Counted from the stretch's first letter, positions 48,092-57,571 are shown. The stretch: DNA of 64,000 nucleotides from an uncultured Desulfobulbus sp. (GCF_963664075.1 NZ_OY760916.1:2234001-2298000), one strand, 5' to 3'. Notes: generated by a model from the sequence alone, not told the origin. Made by a program: numbers and translations.

Positions 48092-49147
48092 TTAGGGTTG
48101 CACCTTATAGGCAACCAGATAACTGTACTCAATTTTATCCTCTGAGCTACTGGTGACAACCCCTACAACCAGCTTCTCAGTCTGGGCATTCACGGAAAAA
48201 TCAAAATGCCCCTCTTCTCCATCAATAAAGACAGGATCATCGGCTCCGGTTCGCACAATCATTTGATGGGCTGGAATTGAGAAACGAAATCGGTAGTTCT
48301 GCCCCTCAATAAGCGTATCACGCATAGGCACCTGAATACGGGTTGGAGCCAGGGCACATTTAAAAAATCGAGGTGCAGTCACCTTCCCCCCACTGCGCGC
48401 TCGTTGCAGGAGACCATTTGTTTGCAACCCATAGGCGAACCCCGTGGGATTTACATAAGGGAGACGAAAAAAAGTTTTCTGGTCAAGAGGGGGATTGAGC
48501 AACTGATATTCTGCCTGTTGAGGAAAATGATTAAATACAAATTGTTCAGGAGAAGCATCAAAGTATATCTCTTTATAATGCCAACGAAACGACCTGCCCT
48601 TGCGTGACCCCGCCCCCCAGGTAGGATCAAAGAGATGAAGAGTACCGTCAATTTTTGCTATATTCCAAGCATGGTTGGCGACAAGCTCTCTTGCAGTTGC
48701 CCTACTGGTTTCATCTTTGACGTATCCTCTAACCTCAAAGACTTCTAGCCCTAGACGCTGTGCCAAATCTGCAAAGAGACGACTGTACCCTGAACAGACA
48801 GCGCGTTTTTGTCGAAACGCCTCCTCAGCATGAGGCCCGCTGTTTTTCCTGGTTTGAGGAGTCACATCATAGGCAATGTTGTGGGTTATCCAACACCAAA
48901 CGCCTCGAATCTTTTCCCAGTCAGTTCTTGCAACCAGCCCGATGGCACGGGCTACGGCTGCAAGGGATTTCTGGTCACTGGCAGAAAGGTTGAGTATTGC
49001 CCGATCAATCTTTTGAAAATCACTTCCCGGATAGCGTCCTTTCCACTGTTGTGCCTGAGAATCGGTCGGTTCCTTCTGCCCGCATGCTGTCAGGATAGAG
49101 AACAGCACTATCCACAACACGACTTTCCCTCTATTCTTTCCCCACAT
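48092..49147 (-). CDS. Transglutaminase-like lipoprotein
   Basis: 351 residues from ATG 49147 (AGGTG upstream). The N-terminus is a lipoprotein signal (VVLWIVLFSILTACGQ, lipobox LTAC). The central part is a transglutaminase/protease-like core of the kyphoscoliosis type: catalytic Cys in KRAVCSGYSRLFADLA, His in NHAWNIAKIDG and Asp in LFDPTWGAGS. The C-terminal 130 residues look like beta-rich domains. It would be anchored in the periplasm, acting on peptides or proteins there; the substrate is unknown. A small lipoprotein gene follows. Confidence 0.82.
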   Translation of the reverse strand: MWGKNRGKVVLWIVLFSILTACGQKEPTDSQAQQWKGRYPGSDFQKIDRAILNLSASDQKSLAAVARAIGLVARTDWEKIRGVWCWITHNIAYDVTPQTRKNSGPHAEEAFRQKRAVCSGYSRLFADLAQRLGLEVFEVRGYVKDETSRATARELVANHAWNIAKIDGTLHLFDPTWGAGSRKGRSFRWHYKEIYFDASPEQFVFNHFPQQAEYQLLNPPLDQKTFFRLPYVNPTGFAYGLQTNGLLQRARSGGKVTAPRFFKCALAPTRIQVPMRDTLIEGQNYRFRFSIPAHQMIVRTGADDPVFIDGEEGHFDFSVNAQTEKLVVGVVTSSSEDKIEYSYLVAYKVQP

Positions 49148-49260
49148 ATGTCGCACCTGACTGTTTTGATAAGATATTGCAAAGCAATAACATATGCCTA
49201 AATTGCCAGATAATATCAAGACTTCTGCACTTGCCAGGCACCCATAATCATTAGTACTGT

Positions 49261-50568
49261 CTATTTATCCTCTCGATTTGTCTGTTGATACTGAATCGTT
49301 TGAACAATCATATCTACGACATAATCAATACCAAGAGAAGTGCTGTCAAAACTCAGCATGTAATTATCTGCCTTTCCCCAAGTCTTGCCGGTGAAGCGCT
49401 GACAATAATTGGCTCGTTTGCGATCTGATGCTGCCAGTAATTCTTTGGCTTCTTCTTGAGGCACAGCGTATCGTTGGATGATCTGTTGCTCTCGATCGGT
49501 TTCGTTGGCATGGACAAATACCTTCAAAAGGCAAGGTGAATCCATCAGCACAAAATCAGCACAGCGCCCCACAATCACACAGGACTCTTTAGTAGCAATA
49601 TCTCGAATAATTTTACTTTGTACCATAAAAAGCGCATCAGGAGGCGGCATGACAGAATCTACATAGGCATAATTTTGCTCGTAAAGGGTATAAAATAGTG
49701 AATTGGCCAATTGCTGTTCATTTTCTTCTATATATTTTGCAGTAAATCCACTTTGCTCGGCCGTTAGCTCAATCAGTTGCTCATCATAAAAAGAGATACC
49801 CAGTTTTTCGGCCACCAGCTTGCCCACTGCATGCCCACCGCTGCCCAATTCCCGAGAGATGGTAATAATGCATTGGCCAGCTTTCCTGTCAACAACTGTG
49901 GCTGAAGCTGTTTCGTCGACCGGGTCCATCGCAATCCAGGATCTTGGCAGGCTAATTGTTTGATTAAAGAAGCGCACACAATACCCCACCAGAATGGCAG
50001 CAGCCACAGTCCCCTCACGAATCCCCTGCACATCGCCCAGAAAAATCAGAGAACTTATAATTCCAGCAATAACCATGGAGCTATCCACTGCAATTTTGGT
50101 CTTACCAAATTCAAAACCAAACCGTTTATTGAGGGCCATTGCCAGCCCTTCCCCCGGAAGATAGGTCAGCTTGGCTTTCACCTCAAAATAGACGCCGAGC
50201 GCGAGGACCACACAGCCCAACAGACAATAAAAGGTTTGGGAGAGATAGTTCTCAGGCTCGATCCAGGCCACCATGGGCAGGGTCATATCAATGAACCAGC
50301 CAAAGAGAAAGACCACCGGTATTTGAATCAGCTGGATCCATTGATAGGCCTTTTGCAGCACCAAAATCTGTAAAATAATCAAAAGGATGTTAAAGGCAAT
50401 GGTTGTCTGGCCAAGCGTCAAGGGAAAGGTAAGACAGTAGACATAAGGTACACTGGAAATAGGCGAAACACCCAGATTTGCCTTGACCGAGAGGTCCACG
50501 CCGATGGCCATGATAAATAGGCCATAAATAAAGAGCAGAGTTCGTTGAATAAGTTTGTCGTTTTTCAT
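49261..50568 (-). CDS. Fusion of YczE/YitT-like membrane domain and cytidylate-kinase-like domain
   Basis: 435 residues in two parts. Residues 1-205 have five or six membrane helices in the YczE/YitT style (FIMAIGVDLSVKANLGVSPISSVPYVYCLTFPLTLGQTT...YLPGEGLAMAL). Residues about 228-430 are a cytidylate-kinase-like domain: CIITISRELGSGGHAVGKLVAEKLG (P-loop region), YDEQLIELTA, CVIVGRCADFVLM and an Arg-rich lid. The kinase would face the cytoplasm. The link between the two functions is unknown; fused or adjacent pairs suggest a membrane signalling role rather than bulk CMP phosphorylation. Confidence 0.8.
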   Translation of the reverse strand: MKNDKLIQRTLLFIYGLFIMAIGVDLSVKANLGVSPISSVPYVYCLTFPLTLGQTTIAFNILLIILQILVLQKAYQWIQLIQIPVVFLFGWFIDMTLPMVAWIEPENYLSQTFYCLLGCVVLALGVYFEVKAKLTYLPGEGLAMALNKRFGFEFGKTKIAVDSSMVIAGIISSLIFLGDVQGIREGTVAAAILVGYCVRFFNQTISLPRSWIAMDPVDETASATVVDRKAGQCIITISRELGSGGHAVGKLVAEKLGISFYDEQLIELTAEQSGFTAKYIEENEQQLANSLFYTLYEQNYAYVDSVMPPPDALFMVQSKIIRDIATKESCVIVGRCADFVLMDSPCLLKVFVHANETDREQQIIQRYAVPQEEAKELLAASDRKRANYCQRFTGKTWGKADNYMLSFDSTSLGIDYVVDMIVQTIQYQQTNREDK

Positions 50569-50602
50569 TTCACTTCATCGTTCACAATTTTGCCGATCAT
50601 CA

Positions 50603-50660
50603 TAAAAAAAAAGCACAGATGAAATTATCTGCCACACTGACAGAAAATTTCCTCTGTGCT
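50603..50660 (-). terminator. Terminator between the feo operon and the fusion gene
   Basis: On minus, AGCACAGA...TCTGTGCT forms an extended hairpin with inner GAAATTTTCTG / CAGATAATTTC pairing and a TTTTTTTTT tail. It ends transcripts from feoB. A second stem (CAGGGCC...GGCCCTG, 50673-50693) lies just before it. Confidence 0.75.
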
Positions 50661-50751
50661 CTAATACTGCTCCAGGGCCTTCTTCAGGCCCTGAAAATAA
50701 TCATTTTTCAGGTGCGGTTTATCTGTCTATGCTCTCCAGTCAGCGGCAATA

Positions 50752-52170
50752 TCAGCCGGAAAACATGCGCCAGACGAAGGCGACAGCTCCGCAGAGAACA
50801 ACACCGATCACAATGGGCATAAAGGTGGAAACCAGGGTCCATTTCAGACTCTTGGTCTCCTTGTAGATGGTATAAATAGTGGTTGAACAGGGATTATGAC
50901 AGAGACTGAACAGCATCAGACAGATGGCTGTAAGCGTGGTCCAGCCGCCTGCATGCAGCAGCATAGCCAGAGTTGCATTTTCACTGGTCTCAAACATGAC
51001 CCCTGCCCCCTGCTCACCGACCCCGGCAACACCTGTTGTCAGTACAGTGAGCATGAGCACGGTGGGGATAACAATCTCATTGGCTGGGATTGCGACAATA
51101 TACGCCACCAAAATAACGCCGTTGAGCCCGATTAACCAGCCGGGGCCATCAAGTATTCGTACCAGCCATTGGGCAATCGAGGCATCCCCCAGGTGGATAT
51201 TACAGATAGACCAGAGGACCACTCCTGCTGGAGCGGCAAAGACTATGGCTCGCCAGAGGACGATCAGGGTTCGATCAACCAACGAGGTATAGAGGGTTCG
51301 CAGAATATTCGGTGGACGAAAAGGAGGGAGCTCCAGGGTAAAGGTCGAGGCCTCGCCTTTGAGCACAGTGGTCGACAGCATCCAGGATGTCACAAAGGTA
51401 AAGAACACACCCAGCAAGGCCACCCCCAGCACTGCGGCGGCAGAGACCAGCCCAGCCACGGCCGGAGGAACAAGAACTCCTAAAAAGACAGTGGCGAGGA
51501 GAATCTGAGTGGGCCAGCGCCCATTACAGAGGGCAAAGTTATTGGTGATAATTGCAATCAACCGTTCCCGGGGTGAGTCAATGACCCGGGTCGCCACAAT
51601 CCCTGCAGCGTTACAGCCCCAGCCCATACTCATGGTCAGGGCTTGTTTACCGTGGGCACCAACACGCTGGAAAAGATGATCCATGTTGAAGGCCACCCGG
51701 GGCAGATAGCCAAAATCTTCCAACATGGTGAACAGCGGAAAAAAAATAGCCATGGGGGGCAGCATCACCGAGATGACCCAGGCCATGGTCAGATATAACC
51801 CGTCAATCAGGACCCCGGATAGCCACCAGGGAAAATGCGCCGACTCGGCCAGATGTTTTAAAAGGGGGTGGCCGTGATCCAAGAGCAGGTTGGCCAGCAG
51901 GCCTGAGGGGACGTTGGCCCCAATGATGGTGATCCACAAAACAAACGCCAGCATCAGGACCATAATAGGTCCACCGGTCCAGCGGTTGGTCAAAAGCGTA
52001 TCCAGGCGCCGTTCCCAGGTCAACCGATGGGAAACGCCTGTCTGCTGCACGTTGCGCTCGGCAATTCGCGCTGACTCGGCATACACCTTCTCGACCCAGC
52101 GATCATGAAAATCCTGGGGGAGTTTCCAGCGTAAATCACTTGCTCGTTTTATTATATCTTCTGGGCTCAT
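50752..52170 (-). CDS. feoB: FeoB permease part (separate gene)
   Basis: The membrane half of the ferrous iron transporter, 472 residues. It begins with the helical region that normally follows the FeoB GTPase (SPEDIIKRASDLRWKLPQDFHDRWVEKVY), then the transport helices with two GATE domains: GCNAAGIVATRVIDSPRERLIAIITNNFALCNGRW (with the conserved Cys-containing G-C-N) and ANEIVIPTVLML, ending in the usual C-terminal helices. The GTPase is encoded by the gene 23 bases upstream. Both are needed to rebuild one FeoB. Confidence 0.9.
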   Translation of the reverse strand: MSPEDIIKRASDLRWKLPQDFHDRWVEKVYAESARIAERNVQQTGVSHRLTWERRLDTLLTNRWTGGPIMVLMLAFVLWITIIGANVPSGLLANLLLDHGHPLLKHLAESAHFPWWLSGVLIDGLYLTMAWVISVMLPPMAIFFPLFTMLEDFGYLPRVAFNMDHLFQRVGAHGKQALTMSMGWGCNAAGIVATRVIDSPRERLIAIITNNFALCNGRWPTQILLATVFLGVLVPPAVAGLVSAAAVLGVALLGVFFTFVTSWMLSTTVLKGEASTFTLELPPFRPPNILRTLYTSLVDRTLIVLWRAIVFAAPAGVVLWSICNIHLGDASIAQWLVRILDGPGWLIGLNGVILVAYIVAIPANEIVIPTVLMLTVLTTGVAGVGEQGAGVMFETSENATLAMLLHAGGWTTLTAICLMLFSLCHNPCSTTIYTIYKETKSLKWTLVSTFMPIVIGVVLCGAVAFVWRMFSG

Positions 52171-52193
52171 TGATTGTATCTCTGGGTAGCTGG

Positions 52194-53009
52194 TTATCTG
52201 CTGCAGGCATTAATCGTTTCTGTCGACACATGGTCTTTGGCCAACACACCAATCTCACCGGAGGCGACTGCCTCAACAATACGGGGATCGCCTTCCAACA
52301 GACGCAGGGCAACCCACTCTCGGTGGGGCATATTGGGAAACGCTTCGCCAAGGGCGAGGGCCAGTTCATCGATGCTTTCCTGGACAGAACCGATGTCGTA
52401 ACTGAGCTTACGCGGAGTGCAACTGCTTCGACCATTTGCCATGGCGTCAATTTCGCTGAGCAACTCCTGGATTCCTTCTCCCTGGCGGGCAGCCGCCAGG
52501 ACCACAGGGACTCCCAGGTCACGCGCGAGCCCCCGGGCATCGACATCCAATCCATGAGCTTTTGCCTCATCCATGAGATTGACACAGACAATCGCCTTTT
52601 CCGTGATCTGCAGGACCTGCAGGGCAAGATTGAGATTACGCTCCAATCGCATGGGGTCAAGCACGACCACGGTCACGTCAGGACGCCCAAAAAGAATGTA
52701 GTTTCGAGCCACCTCTTCATCCTCAGTGGCAGAAAGCAGCGAATAGGTACCTGGCAGGTCAACCAGTTTGTATTTTTTCCCGCCCAGAGAAAAACCACCT
52801 TCAGCGCGGGCGATGGTTTTGCCAGGCCAGTTGCCTGTATGCTGTCTCAGCCCGGTTAAGGCGTTAAAAACAGTACTTTTCCCGGTATTGGGGTTACCGG
52901 CAAGGGCAATGACAAAATCAGTCTGACCGAGTTTCACTCCCAGCCGTTCCAGTTTGCCGCCACCACTGGCTGGACAGTTACTGCAGTTCGCTCCTGATGC
53001 TTGGGTCAT
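52194..53009 (-). CDS. feoB: FeoB small GTPase part (separate gene)
   Basis: The G-domain and GDI-like helical part of FeoB, 271 residues. It has G1 GNPNTGKST, G2 region HTGNWPGKT, G3 DLPGTYSL and G4 NLMDE, followed by a helical segment. The N-terminus carries CSNCPASGGGK. A normal stop at 52194, a start for the permease at 52170 and intact coding on both sides show a real split, not a sequencing error visible here. GGAGC lies before the ATG. It follows the regulator gene with one base between. Confidence 0.9.
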   Translation of the reverse strand: MTQASGANCSNCPASGGGKLERLGVKLGQTDFVIALAGNPNTGKSTVFNALTGLRQHTGNWPGKTIARAEGGFSLGGKKYKLVDLPGTYSLLSATEDEEVARNYILFGRPDVTVVVLDPMRLERNLNLALQVLQITEKAIVCVNLMDEAKAHGLDVDARGLARDLGVPVVLAAARQGEGIQELLSEIDAMANGRSSCTPRKLSYDIGSVQESIDELALALGEAFPNMPHREWVALRLLEGDPRIVEAVASGEIGVLAKDHVSTETINACSR

Positions 53010-53010
53010 C

Positions 53011-53916
53011 TTACTGCTCCACGTTTCGAATGCGTATACGATCAGCCTGCTCTTTACGAAGGGCGATACAGGCTCCGCGAATGCGATAGCCCACGGGACT
53101 TCCAGAAGGATTCATCAGCTCGGCCACGGTTATGGTTCCGGGGACCACACCAAGATCAAGTAACCGATTGCGCTCTAAACCACGACACAGCGAAGACATT
53201 CCCACGATCTGCGCCTGGGCCCCCAGGGGTAACCGAGAAAGTCTTCGTATGCTTTCATCGAGCTCCTCCCCTGCTGCCAGCTCAACCACAGTCATTTTAT
53301 CAGCGACCTCCAAAGGAAAAGAAAAACGCTCTCCTTCGAGATACAGGGTGATCTCCCGGTCGTCTTTCTGCTCTATACGGAGAAGAGAGTCTGTGGAAAT
53401 GCCGGCCTGGGAAATAAGACTGTAGAGGTGTGCAGGCTCATCTTCGATATGAATCACACGACCAACCCAACCGACTGGATAGGCGGAAAGCAAGGCGCCA
53501 CGCTTACTGGGCATTTCTCCTGTTCTTGAAGGAATAGGATCGCCGTGGGGGTCAAAACGCGGGAATCCTAACTCCTCTTCAAGTTTTTCAACATCCTCTT
53601 TGGAAAGTTCGTGCTCGCGTTCATCGGCAAGCTGATGCCACTGCGACTGGTGGTGACCGGTTTTTTTGGCCAGATAGGTTTCATAGAGTCGGTGGGCTTT
53701 AAGCACGTGCAAGGCATAATCTCGCCCGTTTGCGGTCAGTTTATAGTCGCCCTGACCGATCAACCCTGCACTTTCAAGTTCCAGCAGAACCTGGCGAGCC
53801 TCATCAGGGGAAAAGCCGAGTTTCGCAGCAAGTGCATCAGGGCTGACCTCCTGCTGTTCATACTCGCACTCGGCAAGAAACTTCAACGTATGCTGTATCT
53901 GTATCTGTTCGCTCAT
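53011..53916 (-). CDS. DtxR-type metal repressor fused to FeoA domain(s)
   Basis: 301 residues from ATG 53916 (an upstream frame adds 34 unlikely residues). The N-terminal 120 residues are a DtxR/IdeR-type winged helix and metal-binding region (EQQEVSPDALAAKLGFSPDEARQVLLELESAGLI, then AHRLYETYLAKKTGHHQSQWHQLADEREHELSKEDVEKL). The C-terminal 75 residues are a FeoA-type SH3 domain (RRLSRLPLGAQAQIVGMS... RNRLLDLGVVPGTITVAELMNPSGSPVGYRIRG). It probably senses iron and controls its own operon, which also encodes FeoB. No operator is evident upstream. Confidence 0.85.
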   Translation of the reverse strand: MSEQIQIQHTLKFLAECEYEQQEVSPDALAAKLGFSPDEARQVLLELESAGLIGQGDYKLTANGRDYALHVLKAHRLYETYLAKKTGHHQSQWHQLADEREHELSKEDVEKLEEELGFPRFDPHGDPIPSRTGEMPSKRGALLSAYPVGWVGRVIHIEDEPAHLYSLISQAGISTDSLLRIEQKDDREITLYLEGERFSFPLEVADKMTVVELAAGEELDESIRRLSRLPLGAQAQIVGMSSLCRGLERNRLLDLGVVPGTITVAELMNPSGSPVGYRIRGACIALRKEQADRIRIRNVEQ

Positions 53917-54193
53917 AATCGTTTGGGTATCCTGACAGAGGTGCCAACAAGGCTCCGTGCCCCCCGCGAGGCACTGACTTGTGGGGGAATAAAACCGGCA
54001 ACGACTAGTACCTTTCAATGACCGGGGAGCTTCGTATCTCTATCGACAAAAAGCGGCAGCAAAAAGGAAAAGAGAGTGTTGGCAAGATATGTTCCTAAAT
54101 GGATGTTCTACAGTACTCAAAAGTAGCAAAGACAACAATAGGCAGGCAAATAAAAGTTTCTGGATGGACAATAACCAAGGTACACCACATCCA

Positions 54194-55816
54194 ATGCAGA
54201 CATCCAGTTTTTTCAAAAAATTCCGTTTGGCCCCCCTTGTCTTTGTTATCCTGCTCGCGATCGGTTTCCCCTGGTCTGTCTCTTGCGCGGAGCCGCCCCC
54301 ACCATCGGTCAAGATTGCCCTGATCCATTTTGCCCCGGAACATAAACAACCGGGGACGAACCTCGCCAAGTTGCTCGAACTCAACCGCCGCGCCGCGGAA
54401 AACGGGGCCTCCATCATCCTCAACACGGAAATGGCTGTGTCTGGATATTCGTTTAGTTCCAGACAGGACATCGCGCAATACACGGAAACACGGCAGGGAA
54501 AAACACTCTCCTCCATGCGGGCGCTTGCCCGGGAAATGGGCGCTTATATAGGTATCCCCCTGCCAGAGCGGGATCCAGCCACGGAAATCTACTACAACTC
54601 GTCCTTTATGATCGGGCCCGAGGGAAATATTCTCTCTTCCTATAGAAAAATACTCACGGTTGAAAAACGATGGGCAAATCCTGGCAATCCATATCAGCCA
54701 AATTTTGTGGATACCCCCTGGGGACGTATCGGCACTGCAATCTGCGCAGACTCCTACAGTGGTTTACTCGCAAGAATGGCGGCTCTGAAGGGGGTAGATC
54801 TTTTATGGGTTCCGGCAAACTGGCCCGAAATGGGGAATCTCAATCCCGTCACCCTCTGGCGAGCCAGAGCCCTTGAGAACGGATTCTATGTCGCAGCCTG
54901 CAACAGGACCGGCAAAGAACTGAGCCTGGATTGCAGCAAGACCTTTTCCGGGGTCTGGGCCCCGGATGGCAGGGAAATATTCAAGGGGACCTCACCCACA
55001 ACACAAATATTCTATGTGGATATTCCGCTGGATGCTCAGGGCCGTTTCGCGGGAATACAACGCGATAAAAAAATGGCACAACGCAATGTCAGCCACTACC
55101 GCAACCTCTACCTCAGGCCCTGGTTGGATAATCTGACCACCTATTACAACCTCCCGGAAACGGGCGAATTACAGCTGCACTGCCATGTTCCCCAGGCTGA
55201 TTATCTCGATATCGATGCCCTGGCGGCGGCGATGACAAAAGAAACAAAGACTGCGCCCGCACTGTGGATCCTTCCCCAGACCGAGCGCGCCGGTGTTGAT
55301 CTTGACAGACTGGCACAGCTGGCCAAAGAGCTGAACGTCGGCATCGCGCTTTCACTGCGTGGGGCTGAGGGGAGTGTTCAGTCGCTGCTGATTACCTCCC
55401 AGGGCATAGAGAGCTTTGTCGCGGAGAAAGGTTCTGGACACTATACCCCCGAATTCCCCTATACCCTCCTCCATTTCGGCCCGGCTGCCATTGCCATGGC
55501 CCCTGCCAGCGCCATTGAGCACCCGGAACTTGCGGTTTCCCTCTCCAAACTCGGGGTGGATCTGGTCGTCATTTCTGAAAAAGAAATGACTGCAGAAGAG
55601 TTCCTTCTTGTCAGGGTACAATCGATAGCAGGGATTGCAATCGCAGCCTGCACCTCCAAAGAAGCGCAACTTACCGGAATAACAGCCAGCCATGCGGGGT
55701 GGGATGAGGCAAACCTGGACCAGGCCGGTGTTGCCCAATACACCTTAGACACCGCGAAAACCCGCAAAAAACGGTTCCATGACGCGCTGGATTTTGAGCT
55801 TCTGCTTTCTCGATAG
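54194..55816 (+). CDS. Exported protein with two nitrilase-fold domains
   Basis: 540 residues from ATG 54194 (54164 or 54089 are possible earlier starts). A signal peptide (RLAPLVFVILLAIGFPWSVSCA) precedes a full C-N hydrolase domain with the catalytic set E79 (NTEMAVSGY), K152 (YRKI) and C184 (AICADSY). The last 200 residues repeat the fold loosely (LPQTERAGVDLDRLAQLAKELNVGIALSLRG... LLHFGPAAIAMAPASAIEHPELAVSLSKLGVDLVVIS) but lack the catalytic residues. It may hydrolyse an amide in the periplasm, with the second domain serving structure or partner binding. It is divergent from the feo operon. Confidence 0.8.
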   Translation: MQTSSFFKKFRLAPLVFVILLAIGFPWSVSCAEPPPPSVKIALIHFAPEHKQPGTNLAKLLELNRRAAENGASIILNTEMAVSGYSFSSRQDIAQYTETRQGKTLSSMRALAREMGAYIGIPLPERDPATEIYYNSSFMIGPEGNILSSYRKILTVEKRWANPGNPYQPNFVDTPWGRIGTAICADSYSGLLARMAALKGVDLLWVPANWPEMGNLNPVTLWRARALENGFYVAACNRTGKELSLDCSKTFSGVWAPDGREIFKGTSPTTQIFYVDIPLDAQGRFAGIQRDKKMAQRNVSHYRNLYLRPWLDNLTTYYNLPETGELQLHCHVPQADYLDIDALAAAMTKETKTAPALWILPQTERAGVDLDRLAQLAKELNVGIALSLRGAEGSVQSLLITSQGIESFVAEKGSGHYTPEFPYTLLHFGPAAIAMAPASAIEHPELAVSLSKLGVDLVVISEKEMTAEEFLLVRVQSIAGIAIAACTSKEAQLTGITASHAGWDEANLDQAGVAQYTLDTAKTRKKRFHDALDFELLLSR

Positions 55817-55817
55817 T

Positions 55818-56450
55818 TTATCGGTTCAGCGCAATAAACAGGCCATTGACCTTGCCGATCAGGTTCAAGGTCTCGGGGTACCTCGGGGGTTGATTGTTAC
55901 GAATCGATCCCTGCCCTGCGTTCCAGGCAGCCACCACCAGATCAAGCCTGCCATCATAGGCCTGATTGTATTTGGCGATCAGATAGCAGGTGAGCAAAAT
56001 ATTGATCGCCGGATCAAAGAGGTCATCGGGTTGCAGGGTCCGCAATCGCTCCCCGGAGACATAGCGGACCCGCCCCCCCCGAGCGAGAAACTCATCCGCC
56101 ACCTCCCGTGCGGTCGGGTAAAGCAACTGACAGAGCCCCAAAGCCTTTTTCCCGGAGACCGCAAAGCGATCACCACCCGATTCCGCCAGCATCAAGGCGC
56201 GGATGAAATCCGGATTGACCGTATACCCCGAGCGAAAATAACTCAGCGAGCTGAAGTAGCGGATTAGATGCTCATGGGGCACTATCGCTGCCCGCTGCTG
56301 TGGTGACAGCTCGACATCCAGATATTTCCGTAGATGGGAGTCGACCCCATTTGCCCGCCCCATCCCCGGCAGGAGGCAGAGGGCAACCAGCAGCCCTGTT
56401 CTTGCCACCTTTCTCAGTCGATGCGAGAGCTGCGCTACGTTGTTTCCCAT
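55818..56450 (-). CDS. Lytic transglycosylase (SLT family)
   Basis: 210 residues from ATG 56450 (AAGGA six bases upstream). A signal peptide (RTGLLVALCLLPGMGRA) is followed by an SLT domain: catalytic Glu in LMLAESGGDRFAVSGKKALGLCQLLYPTA, and a later AAWNAGQGSIRNN motif. It cleaves the glycan strand of peptidoglycan, and might help build an envelope-spanning machine such as the pseudopilin system nearby. It is convergent with the nitrilase gene, with two bases between. Confidence 0.9.
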   Translation of the reverse strand: MGNNVAQLSHRLRKVARTGLLVALCLLPGMGRANGVDSHLRKYLDVELSPQQRAAIVPHEHLIRYFSSLSYFRSGYTVNPDFIRALMLAESGGDRFAVSGKKALGLCQLLYPTAREVADEFLARGGRVRYVSGERLRTLQPDDLFDPAINILLTCYLIAKYNQAYDGRLDLVVAAWNAGQGSIRNNQPPRYPETLNLIGKVNGLFIALNR

Positions 56451-56605
56451 TGGTTTCCTTCCTCTTTCTCTTAAGCCAATACCTGTTACTGGCCAGCGTG
56501 TTCGAAAAGCGAATATACGCCCTTCTTTTTTTAGGATCAACTAAAAAAATCTATCGGCAACAACATCTCGAAACCTTCCAAAATATCCCCAATTTTTTGA
56601 AAAAC

Positions 56606-56621
56606 CGTGACCCTGGTCACA
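56606..56621. promoter_or_regulatory. CRP/FNR-type palindrome, copy 1
   Basis: CGTGACCCTGGTCACA, with the 14-base core GTGACCCTGGTCAC. It matches TGTGA-N6-TCACA, the form bound by CRP/FNR-family proteins (HcpR-type in sulfate reducers). It lies about 130 bases before the beta-barrel gene. Confidence 0.6.
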
Positions 56622-56745
56622 AACTCATCCTACAGACCCTGTACAGTGGCCAACCCGAAGTTATGCAATCAACCTCTGGCAGGTGACCTGCAATCGCCTG
56701 ACCACCAATCTCTCACACTCTTTACTCAATAAAAGGAACAGACAC

Positions 56746-57429
56746 ATGAACGCTCTCCAACTTTTTTCCACTGACCAGCAGGCCTCTTCCCCCCTTGGCT
56801 CAACGCTTCGCCTGAGTGCCTGTTGCGCGGCAGTACTCCTGATGGCGCTCCCGGCAAACGCAACGAACAGCCAGGACAAAACCTATTTGAGCGGCCACCT
56901 TGGTGCTGCCATGCTCCAGGATTCGGATATCGGGTCCTCTTCGGGCTCAAATCTCTCGGTGGACATGAACCTCGGCATGGGCATGGGCATGGCTGTTGGT
57001 CGCAGTTTTGGCAACACCCGGCTTGAAGGCGAGCTCAACTACCAGACCAATGATCTGGATACAGTGCGTTTATCGGGTGGGGGCAAGAGCGATTGTTCGG
57101 GGGACGTTTCCAGCTGGTCGCTCATGGTCAACGGCTACTACGACTTCAAGGGAAGCGGACCGGTCAGTTCTTTTCTCCTTGCGGGCGTGGGCTTTGCCCG
57201 TGTCGAAGTCGACGGTTTCAATGTACCGGGATCCGGCGTAGCTGACATGAGTGGCGACGATACGGTTCTGGCCTACCAGCTGGGCGCGGGTATCGGCTAC
57301 GCAATCAGCGAAGAGCTCACCTTGGACCTCAGCTATCGTTACTTTGCCACAACCGATCCTTCCTTTAACGGAATTGATGTCGAATACTCCAGCCACAACC
57401 TCTATCTGGGGCTTCGCCTGGCTCTCTGA
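56746..57429 (+). CDS. Outer-membrane beta-barrel protein (OmpA/OmpW-like)
   Basis: 227 residues. ATG 56746 is chosen for AAGGAA seven bases upstream; a signal peptide (LRLSACCAAVLLMALPANA) follows. The mature part shows alternating strands typical of an eight-strand barrel (TYLSGHLGAAMLQDSD, SWSLMVNGYYDF, SFLLAGVGFARVEVDGF, VLAYQLGAGIGYAISEELTLDLSYRYF) ending in LYLGLRLAL, a terminal strand that ends in an aliphatic rather than an aromatic residue. It lies between the SLT gene and the pseudopilin cluster. Confidence 0.75.
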   Translation: MNALQLFSTDQQASSPLGSTLRLSACCAAVLLMALPANATNSQDKTYLSGHLGAAMLQDSDIGSSSGSNLSVDMNLGMGMGMAVGRSFGNTRLEGELNYQTNDLDTVRLSGGGKSDCSGDVSSWSLMVNGYYDFKGSGPVSSFLLAGVGFARVEVDGFNVPGSGVADMSGDDTVLAYQLGAGIGYAISEELTLDLSYRYFATTDPSFNGIDVEYSSHNLYLGLRLAL

Positions 57430-57447
57430 TCAGTTATTGCAGATCTT

Positions 57448-57520
57448 GTCGCGGGCAAGGCCCGTCTCCTACACAGTTTCGTGGCTTTGGGGGATTGTGG
57501 GGGCTGGGCCACCCCGCGAC
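57448..57520. repeat. REP-like palindromic element
   Basis: Starts GTCGCGGGCAAGGCCCG and ends GGGCCACCCCGCGAC, so it can form a large hairpin, with smaller stems at each side. The first part, up to CTCCTAC, resembles REP units common in other Proteobacteria. It follows the barrel gene and may act as its terminator. Confidence 0.5.
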
Positions 57521-57571
57521 ATAAATGCCCCCTGGGCTTCTTTAGTGGAAAAATTTTTTTTTTGGTAAAAC

